A stretch of 18,077 bases of DNA, from NCBI GenBank assembly GCA_045600045.1, contig JAZRXD010000036.1:1-18077 (forward strand), written 5' to 3'. The notes under the pieces were generated by a model. It did not search any database. It saw nothing but the letters and a program-made list of their open reading frames with translations, and had not been told where the DNA came from. Origin of the DNA: UBA1715 sp045600045 (lineage in GTDB: Bacteria; Bacteroidota; Bacteroidia; Bacteroidales; UBA1715). The stretch's first letter is position 1, and the number at the start of each line of letters is the position of its first letter. Positions 8,201 through 13,794 of this stretch are shown here, in pieces. A program made the translations under genes and the position numbers.

Positions 8201-8465
8201 CACAAACGATTTAACTGTTTTGATTGAATACAAAGGTAATTTGGTACAAAAAACAGATCCTGTATTCATTACACCTACGTCTCCTCTTATTCGTGCCCAT
8301 TTCTACGCACCAAAGAAACCATTCTTCGGTTCGTACATGAGTACCTATTGGACAAACGTTGCAATGATTTGGATTATGTCAATAGCTTGCTACTTCATCT
8401 TGTATCTAAGATTACTTCGCAAAGGAATTGAAGGTTTGGGAAATATTAAATTTTCTAAAAAATAA
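5268..8465 (+). CDS. ABCG-like ABC transporter with N-terminal TerB-like domain and large periplasmic loop
   Basis: This 1065-residue chain contains a helical TerB-like domain (about 3-155), a short beta-rich region (about 165-265) and a nucleotide-binding domain. Seen in that domain are Walker A GASGAGKST at 295-303, signature SGGQ at 403-406, Walker B LFLDEPTSGL with Asp426/Glu427, and His459 in VIHQPSS. A linker follows with Cys497 and C508-x2-C511, then an ABC-2 membrane domain (helices from about 580 to 770). After the SRWAYEGLAVEQY segment, which corresponds to the re-entrant region of ABCG transporters, comes a soluble loop of about 255 residues with four cysteines (823, 841, 937, 976). 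A last helix near 1030 completes it. Domain order (ATPase before membrane part) is that of eukaryotic ABCG half-transporters. Substrate is unknown. Phe codons favour TTC (9 of 12 in 7081-7440), unlike the gene at 397-1623, suggesting strong expression. The stop overlaps the rbfA start by one base. Confidence 0.88.
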   Translation: MSERIIEALLKLFAVFAKTDGNKSDKIKIVELFLAAQLNKELAKKFLPTFEQEYDEVMADVNRITEKAAKKGEVDAEALKYKIEAKLSARIHKIGNNINQELTQRQKLYVIISLLEFVSTDNSITDTEKEYLNALVEDLNIDTEEYNQLCEFILHEFSEIPDSENLLVINNTQESGEMLAKHICSPHLSGMIKVFYLRASNLLIFRSFQVGEITLNSQPIYEDKVTILNIGTAIRSMQMKPIYYSEILNTFNAGSSNEGVVFNVDDITYKFRGGNIGLHEFSIEETSGSLVGIMGASGAGKSTLLNVLNGNYIPTSGKVTINNIDLHHDTEGKLNGLIGFVPQDDLLIKELTVYENLFYSAKLCFDNLTDEEIAERCEKVLQSLGLYERKDNVVGDELKKEISGGQRKRLNIALELIREPAILFLDEPTSGLSSKDSENIMDLLKELALKGKLVFVVIHQPSSDIFKTFDRLVILDTGGFQIYYGAPVDSIMYFKQCTGQADANISECPTCGNVNPEQIFNITEAKILNEDGTPMLNERRQEIRKLAPTDWFEKYRENRKEAENKPIPEKLPEITFKIPNWFRQLKVFIKRDLLSKVSNMQYMLINGLESPIIAVFLAFIIKYWNVDENGSVGYCLMNNANIPVYIFMLVICGFFVGLTASAEEIFRDQKIRSRESFLHLSWSSYLISKIIILLFISAIQSFMFVICGNLILGLHGLFFKYWLMAFSVWSFANILGLIISDSFNDIKTIYILIPFLVIPQIILSGIIVSFDKLNPTISNPQDIPFYGEIITSRWAYEGLAVEQYANNKYEAPFFDLDMKISECSYRKGEWSNQLNNKLNDCIRFQEYNENQEQFNKNLILVSNEIKKELKNTGNIIKIDQNVVDNLASGNVSKENLVTARQYIADVKQYYIKQNNKYRSQKDKLTHSIIVELGNKACEEMNLPTIERTPHMIDSLGNAAFLDIKKNYYNEALEDFCKNTNDLTVLIEYKGNLVQKTDPVFITPTSPLIRAHFYAPKKPFFGSYMSTYWTNVAMIWIMSIACYFILYLRLLRKGIEGLGNIKFSKK

Positions 8466-8830
8466 TGAGTACAACACGTCAAAATAAAATAGCCCGCCTT
8501 CTTCAAAAAGAACTTGGCGACATATTCCAAAAGGAATCAATGAACATGTTTCGTGGCGCATTGATTTCTGTAACAGTTGTTCGCGTTGCGCCCGACTTGT
8601 CGTTTGCAAAAGTATATGTAAGCATTTTTGCACCAAGCAAAGATGAAAAACAATTATACGAAAGCATACAAGACAAAGCCAAAACAATTCGCCAAATGTT
8701 GGCGCAAAAAGTTGCGAAACAACTGAGAATCATTCCGGAATTAGCATTTTTTGTTGACGATTCTATTGAATATCAAGAAAATATAGAAAGACTTCTTAAA
8801 TCAAGCGACTCAAAAGAAAAGGAGAAATGA
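8465..8830 (+). CDS. rbfA: Ribosome-binding factor A
   Basis: The 121-residue product matches RbfA over its whole length: the basic N-terminal helix TTRQNKIARLLQKELGDIF, the conserved ISVTVVRVAPDLSFAKVYVS core, the helix with KAKTIRQMLAQKVAKQLRI, and the final IPELAFFVDDSIEYQENIERLL. RbfA is a KH-like protein that binds the 30S subunit and helps mature the 5' end of 16S rRNA. It starts on the last base of the transporter stop codon (TAATG) and overlaps the methyltransferase gene by four bases (ATGA). In Bacteroidota, as I recall, rbfA is often followed by a LolE-type permease gene, which fits here with one gene in between. Confidence 0.95.
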   Translation: MSTTRQNKIARLLQKELGDIFQKESMNMFRGALISVTVVRVAPDLSFAKVYVSIFAPSKDEKQLYESIQDKAKTIRQMLAQKVAKQLRIIPELAFFVDDSIEYQENIERLLKSSDSKEKEK

Positions 8831-9639
8831 ACTACGATCCGATAAAATTCTCATTAGGTACAATTTTTAACCGAAATCCATTTCTTCGGAAAGTATTCTA
8901 TATACTTCTTGATATTTTATTATTACGTGCTTGGCACATCAAAAAAGTCATTTCTAATTGGGAGAAAACCGAACCTCAACAAAGTTCAATTCTTGACGCT
9001 GGTTCTGGTTTCGGACAATATTCCTATTTCCTTGCCCGTAAAAATACCCGACGTTCCATTCTCGGAATTGACGTAAAAAAAGAACAAATTGAAGACTGCA
9101 ATAATTTTTCAAAACAAATAGGATTTGAAAATCGTATGATGTTTGCCGAAGGCGACCTCACAAAATTTGTGTCGCAAAAACCTATGGATTTAATTCTTTC
9201 GGTTGACGTGATGGAACATATTCTTGATGATGAACAAGTTTTCAGAAACTTTTATTCGTCATTGAATGAAAATGGACTTTTACTTATTTCAACACCATCA
9301 AACCTTGGCGGTTCCGACGTTCACGACAATAACACAGAATCCTTTATTGGAGAACACGTACGCGACGGATATGGCATAGAAGAAATAACACAAAAACTAA
9401 CAAATGCAGGATTCAAAAACATTGAAGCAAAATATTCATACGGATTACCAGGACAAATTTCATGGATACTATCTATGAAACTTCCGATTAGTCTTTTGAA
9501 TATTACAAAATTATTCTTCATTCTTTTACCATTCTACTACATTGCAATATTCTGGATTTGTTTGATTTTAAATACATTAGACGTTATTTGCGACCAACAA
9601 ACAGGAACAGGATTGATTGTTAAAGCGTACAAAAAATAA
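8827..9639 (+). CDS. Class I SAM-dependent methyltransferase with C-terminal membrane segment
   Basis: The 270-residue product has a Rossmann-type methyltransferase fold. Motif I is LDAGSGFGQYSYFL with Asp57-Ala-Gly-Ser-Gly; motif II is ILGIDVKKEQIEDC; further motifs are LILSVDVMEHILDD and NGLLLISTPSN. An N-terminal stretch (FLRKVFYILLDILLLRAWHI) and a strongly hydrophobic one near the end (ITKLFFILLPFYYIAIFWIC then LILNTL) suggest attachment to the membrane, so a lipid, quinone or cell-wall precursor is a reasonable substrate, but none can be named. It overlaps rbfA by four bases and the permease gene by one, so it is translated as part of the operon. Confidence 0.85.
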   Translation: MNYDPIKFSLGTIFNRNPFLRKVFYILLDILLLRAWHIKKVISNWEKTEPQQSSILDAGSGFGQYSYFLARKNTRRSILGIDVKKEQIEDCNNFSKQIGFENRMMFAEGDLTKFVSQKPMDLILSVDVMEHILDDEQVFRNFYSSLNENGLLLISTPSNLGGSDVHDNNTESFIGEHVRDGYGIEEITQKLTNAGFKNIEAKYSYGLPGQISWILSMKLPISLLNITKLFFILLPFYYIAIFWICLILNTLDVICDQQTGTGLIVKAYKK

Positions 9640-10856
9640 TGTCGGTTTCTTTTTTCTTTGCAAGACGATACTTGTTTTCCAAAAAAAGTAAGAATGCCAT
9701 CAATTATATCACGATGGTCTCGGTTGCCCTCATCACGCTTGTGAGCATGGCTCTGATTATTGTGATGTCGGTTTTCAACGGACTTTCCTCCGTTATTTCA
9801 TCAATGTACAACATTTTCGATCCAGAAATCAAAATCATCGCACAATCAGGACGAGTATTTTCAATGGATTCCGTAGAAAAAAAATTACAGCAAAATCCTG
9901 ATATTTATGCCTATACACCTATTCTCGAAGATGATGTATTGTTCACCTACGGCGATAAGCAAATGATTGGGAAACTCAAAGGTGTTGGAGAATCCTATGC
10001 CAAAACCTGCTCCGTAGATTCTATGGTTGTTGCAGGAGAATTTAAGTTGGAAGAAAACGGAATTCAATATGCATGCGTTGGGCAAGGCGTGGCACATAAA
10101 CTCTCGGTGGGATTGAGATTTCGAGATGTCTTATATATCTATGCTCCCGAAAGAGCAAAAAAATCGGCATTTGTTCCAAGCGAAGAATATAACAAAACGC
10201 ATGCATATGCACGAAGCGTTTTTTCTGTTCAAATGGACATTGACAACGAATATGTTATTGCTTCATTAGGTTTAGTGCAAGATTTATGGAAATATACAAA
10301 TAACGAAGTGTCATCCATAGAATTAAAAATCTGCGACAATGCAGATATACAATCCGTTGTGGAACAGTTAAAAAAAGACTTAGGAAATAATTTTTATGTT
10401 AAAGATCGCAATTCACAACACGAATTCATGTCAAAAATAACACAAGGTGAAAAATTCATTACATTCCTAATCATTTCACTTATTCTCATTATTGCCTCAT
10501 TCAGCATTGTTGGTTCGCTTTCTATGCTAATTATAGACAAACAACGCGACATCGAAATACTTAAAAGTTTAGGTGCCGATTCAAAACTCATAAAACGAAT
10601 TTTCACATTCGAAGGTTGGCTCATTTCAATTGTTGGTGCTATACTTGGAATTGCAATAGGCGTCATAATTTGCTATTTGCAAGAAAAATACGGATTGATA
10701 AAATTACCAGGGGCTTCGGACAATTTTATCGTACAATCTTATCCCGTACAAGTGTTTTTAAGCGATATTTTTGCTGTACTTTTCATAGTTTTACTTGTTG
10801 GATTTTTTACAGCATATTTCCCTGTTAGAAAAATTTCAAAAACACAACAACAATGA
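9639..10856 (+). CDS. lolE: LolC/LolE-family ABC transporter permease (lipoprotein release type)
   Basis: The product has 405 residues with the LolC/E layout: an N-terminal membrane helix (NYITMVSVALITLVSMALII then VMSVFNGL), a periplasmic MacB-like core domain of about 200 residues, then three helices of the FtsX domain. Family signatures are FFARRYLFSKKSKNAINYIT at the start and DKQRDIEILKSLGADSKLIKRIF between the first two C-terminal helices. LolCDE extracts lipoproteins from the inner membrane for transfer to the outer membrane. The ATPase (LolD) is not in the window, which is usual in Bacteroidota, where it lies elsewhere. The start overlaps the methyltransferase stop by one base, and the stop overlaps the cvpA start by four. 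The lipoprotein-release role is by family; a MacB-type export role cannot be excluded. Confidence 0.88.
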   Translation: MSVSFFFARRYLFSKKSKNAINYITMVSVALITLVSMALIIVMSVFNGLSSVISSMYNIFDPEIKIIAQSGRVFSMDSVEKKLQQNPDIYAYTPILEDDVLFTYGDKQMIGKLKGVGESYAKTCSVDSMVVAGEFKLEENGIQYACVGQGVAHKLSVGLRFRDVLYIYAPERAKKSAFVPSEEYNKTHAYARSVFSVQMDIDNEYVIASLGLVQDLWKYTNNEVSSIELKICDNADIQSVVEQLKKDLGNNFYVKDRNSQHEFMSKITQGEKFITFLIISLILIIASFSIVGSLSMLIIDKQRDIEILKSLGADSKLIKRIFTFEGWLISIVGAILGIAIGVIICYLQEKYGLIKLPGASDNFIVQSYPVQVFLSDIFAVLFIVLLVGFFTAYFPVRKISKTQQQ

Positions 10857-11392
10857 ATTTCTTAGATATTATCGTAATAATCCCCGTTCTATGGGGTGCA
10901 TTCAAAGGATTCAAAAATGGATTGATTTCGGAAGGAGGAACCATCGTTGCACTCATTTTAGGAATTTGGGCTTCGGTAAATTTTTCAGAATTTATGACGA
11001 AATACATTCAGGAATATACATCTATATCTCCTGATTATCAACAAATCACCGCTTTTGGATGCGTATTCGTTCTTGTAATCGTACTTTGTTTCATCATTAC
11101 AAAAATTATTTTACGATTCTGCAAAGCAATCAACATTTTGTGGTTAGACAAACTGTTGGGAATTATCTTCGGAATGTCAAAATATTTAATTATCCTGTCG
11201 TTTTTGTTCTATTTAACTAACACATTGATAAAAAGTTATGCAACAAAACCAATTGAAACAATCGAGACATCTGTATTTTTCAAACCAATGGCCGAAACAG
11301 CAGAATCAATTGTTGCTGGACAGATCAATGCTCCGCAGATAGATAAAACGACAATTATCAACGTTTTAACACCATCGAAAAATGAAGATTAA
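10853..11392 (+). CDS. cvpA: CvpA family membrane protein
   Basis: The 179-residue protein matches the CvpA (colicin V production) family. It begins NFLDIIVIIPVLWGAFKGFK, followed by NGLISEGGTIVALILGIWAS and two more hydrophobic segments (FGCVFVLVIVLCFIITKI and LLGIIFGMSKYLIILSFLFY), ending in a soluble tail of about 45 residues. Family members have four membrane helices and have been linked to colicin V secretion, biofilm and envelope stress tolerance, without a settled biochemical role. It overlaps the permease gene by four bases and the deacylase gene by 11. Confidence 0.87.
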   Translation: MNFLDIIVIIPVLWGAFKGFKNGLISEGGTIVALILGIWASVNFSEFMTKYIQEYTSISPDYQQITAFGCVFVLVIVLCFIITKIILRFCKAINILWLDKLLGIIFGMSKYLIILSFLFYLTNTLIKSYATKPIETIETSVFFKPMAETAESIVAGQINAPQIDKTTIINVLTPSKNED

Positions 11393-11858
11393 CAAAACAA
11401 ACGCGGCTAGATTTCTCGACAATCTAAAAATATCATACGAATTAGTTCCTTACGAAGTTGACGAGAACGACCTAGGTGCCGAACATATTGCAAGCCAATT
11501 AAACGAACCTATCGATCAAGTATTCAAAACGTTAGTCTTACGTGGCGACAAAATAGGTTTATTTGTTTGTGTAATACCTGGAAATTTAGAAGTTGACTTG
11601 AAATTGGCCGCCAAAATTTCGGGCAATAAAAATTGTGACATGATTCATGTTAAAGAACTTCAGCCACTTACGGGTTATATTCGAGGTGGATGTTCTCCTC
11701 TTGCAATGAAGAAAAAATTTCCTACTTTTATACATCAATCTGCCTTGGAGCAAGAAATCATATACGTCAGTGCCGGCATTCGAGGTTTACAAATTAAAAT
11801 AAAGCCCGCCGACTTGATTTCCGCAGCACAGGCAACTGTAGGAGAAATAGTTCGTTAA
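11382..11858 (+). CDS. ybaK: Cys-tRNA(Pro) deacylase, YbaK/EbsC type
   Basis: The 158-residue product matches YbaK along its length: NAARFLDNLKISYELVPYEV at the start, VFKTLVLRG with the conserved Lys49, VDLKLAAKISGNKNCDMI, and GYIRGGCSPLAMKKKFPTFI, close to the GY..GG.SPLG.KK motif of E. coli YbaK. The enzyme hydrolyses cysteine wrongly attached to tRNA-Pro by prolyl-tRNA synthetase, a proofreading step in the cytoplasm. The related ProX and bacterial Ala-tRNA(Pro) editors share the fold but fit the motifs less well. The start lies 11 bases inside cvpA and the next gene begins 10 bases after the stop. Confidence 0.92.
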   Translation: MKINKTNAARFLDNLKISYELVPYEVDENDLGAEHIASQLNEPIDQVFKTLVLRGDKIGLFVCVIPGNLEVDLKLAAKISGNKNCDMIHVKELQPLTGYIRGGCSPLAMKKKFPTFIHQSALEQEIIYVSAGIRGLQIKIKPADLISAAQATVGEIVR

Positions 11859-11868
11859 AAATACTTGT

Positions 11869-12789
11869 ATGGGATTTTTCAACACATTAGGCAAACCCTT
11901 CCGTTCTTTACGAAATCGATGCCAATCGTTTTTGCACAATAATTATCTAAAGGAAAAACTTAATTCAATAATTTTTGGTTCCGACACTCCCGCCGGCAAA
12001 TTATTCGACATTATTTTGTTTGTCTGCATTTTACTTAGTGTTGCTATCATTATTTTGGAAAGTATGAATTTCTTTCCTCCTTCAATGCGTTTTGTGCTAC
12101 GCATTTTGGAATGGATCTTTACTGCTGTATTCACATTTGAATATCTTGCCAGAATATACTGTATGGAAAAACCAAGCACCTATATTTTTAGTTTTTGGGG
12201 AATTATAGATTTATTGGCAACTTTGCCAAGCTACTTAGGTATATTTTTCGCAGGAGCACAAAGTTTATTGGCAATTCGAATATTTCGTCTTTTGCGAATT
12301 TTTCGAATCTTCAAACTATTCTCATTTCTCAACGAAGGGAATCTACTTCTTCTTTCGCTCAAACAAAGCAAACAAAAAATCATCATATTCTTCTTATTCG
12401 CTGTTATTTTGGTCGTTTCAATAGGAACAATTATGTACATAGTTGAAAATGGCAGAAATCCGAATGGATTCGAAGACATTCCGAACAGCATTTATTGGGC
12501 AATCGTAACAATGACGACCGTTGGTTACGGAGACATAGCACCATGTACCAGTGTCGGACGATTTTTATCTGCTGTAATTATGCTGCTTGGTTACACTGTT
12601 TTAGCGGTTCCTACAGGTATTTTCTCTGTTTCGTTAATCAACGAGGAGAAAAAAAGACGCATAAAAACTTGTCCACATTGTCACGAACACACGCACAACA
12701 GCGAAGCTAAATTTTGCAGCCATTGCGGAAAAAAATTCGATATTGCGGAATCTGCAGAATTACATACCGAAAACAATGAATTTAGATAA
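11869..12789 (+). CDS. Voltage-gated potassium channel with C-terminal zinc ribbon
   Basis: The 306-residue protein has six membrane segments. S1 lies near residues 39-60, and S4 is charged at every third position (Arg137, Arg140, Arg143, Arg146, Lys149), the voltage-sensor pattern. The pore loop SIYWAIVTMTTVGYGD contains the K+ selectivity filter TVGYGD (217-222), and S6 follows (FLSAVIMLLGYTVLAVPTG). After S6 there is a short cytoplasmic tail with C268-x2-C271 and C283-x2-C286, spaced as a zinc ribbon. Prokaryotic Kv channels such as KvAP end in helices, and many others have RCK domains; neither is seen here. The channel would carry K+ across the inner membrane in response to membrane potential. 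The gene sits 10 bases after the deacylase gene and 9 before the next, so it shares their transcript. Confidence 0.93.
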   Translation: MGFFNTLGKPFRSLRNRCQSFLHNNYLKEKLNSIIFGSDTPAGKLFDIILFVCILLSVAIIILESMNFFPPSMRFVLRILEWIFTAVFTFEYLARIYCMEKPSTYIFSFWGIIDLLATLPSYLGIFFAGAQSLLAIRIFRLLRIFRIFKLFSFLNEGNLLLLSLKQSKQKIIIFFLFAVILVVSIGTIMYIVENGRNPNGFEDIPNSIYWAIVTMTTVGYGDIAPCTSVGRFLSAVIMLLGYTVLAVPTGIFSVSLINEEKKRRIKTCPHCHEHTHNSEAKFCSHCGKKFDIAESAELHTENNEFR

Positions 12790-12798
12790 TCCAGACTT

Positions 12799-13794
12799 AT
12801 GAAAAAAAATCTATTTCTTACATTTTTTTTGCTTACTATGAGTTTATCAAAACTCACAATTGCACAAAATTTCATATGGAATGCAGGCTACGATTTTATT
12901 GGCGATAACAGAGAATTCACCACATACTATGGTTATCCCGAAACGATTTTAGGCTCAAGACTTTCGGCAACAATCGGCTACCAAATCGACACAAATCAAT
13001 CATTTTACGGTGGTGGCAGCTATATGGTCGAACATGGCGAAAAAATGTTTGCGCACGAACCTGTTTTGTCATTTTACTATCAATACAAAAACAACTTTTT
13101 GGATTTTCAACTCGGCTCATTTCCTATTGAAAACGCCACATATCCAAAAGTTCTCTATACCGACTCCTTGATATACTATCGTCCGAATTACCAAGGTGCA
13201 CGAGCTGTTTTTCATCACAAATTCGGAGAGCAAACTCTTCTATTTGATTGGCATACACAGGTAAATGCCGGCTATTGCGAAAAATTCATAACTGGTGTAA
13301 GCGGAATAACTCATCTTAAAAATTTCTTTTTGACCGATATGTTCTACTATCGACATCACGCCGAAGGCGAACGAGGTAAAAAATCAGTTGCCGACAATGG
13401 CGGTTGGGGATTAAATCTCGGTTTCGATGTAAAAAACACATGGTTTGATTCTTTATCTGTCTCTACAGGATTTATAAATACATGGTATGCAAATAAAAAA
13501 GATACAACAATAAATAGTCCCTTGCGTTCTCTCGCTTCGTATTCAACATTCTATATCCAAAAGAAATTTTTGGCAATTGACGCAATTTATTATTATGGCG
13601 AAGGAACTCATTTACCTTGGGGCGATCCATTGTTCCGATGTGGAAATTATGCGAGAATTGACGGTGTGCTCTACGTTTTGAACACCAAAAATGTAAAAGC
13701 AAGTTTCCGTTGGTGTATGCATTATGTTGACGGTGTATGGGACAATTCCCAACAAATATATCTACGAGCAAGAATCGGCGGAAAAATTAAATAA
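12799..13794 (+). CDS. Probable outer-membrane beta-barrel protein of unknown function
   Basis: The 331-residue product begins with a signal peptide (MKKNLFLTFFLLTMSLSKLT then IAQ). The mature part alternates polar and aromatic residues in short stretches typical of membrane strands, with many Tyr, Trp, Phe and Gly: for example SFYYQYKNNFLDFQLGSFP, LIYYRPNYQGARAVFHHKFG and AIDAIYYYGEGTHLPWGD. It closes with IYLRARIGGKIK rather than a Phe-terminated strand, but the last strand fits a barrel. No family name was recognised, and a porin-like or envelope-sensing role is only a guess. It lies between the potassium channel gene (9-base gap) and recG (one-base overlap, TAATG), a place where an outer-membrane gene is unexpected. 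Confidence 0.75.
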   Translation: MKKNLFLTFFLLTMSLSKLTIAQNFIWNAGYDFIGDNREFTTYYGYPETILGSRLSATIGYQIDTNQSFYGGGSYMVEHGEKMFAHEPVLSFYYQYKNNFLDFQLGSFPIENATYPKVLYTDSLIYYRPNYQGARAVFHHKFGEQTLLFDWHTQVNAGYCEKFITGVSGITHLKNFFLTDMFYYRHHAEGERGKKSVADNGGWGLNLGFDVKNTWFDSLSVSTGFINTWYANKKDTTINSPLRSLASYSTFYIQKKFLAIDAIYYYGEGTHLPWGDPLFRCGNYARIDGVLYVLNTKNVKASFRWCMHYVDGVWDNSQQIYLRARIGGKIK

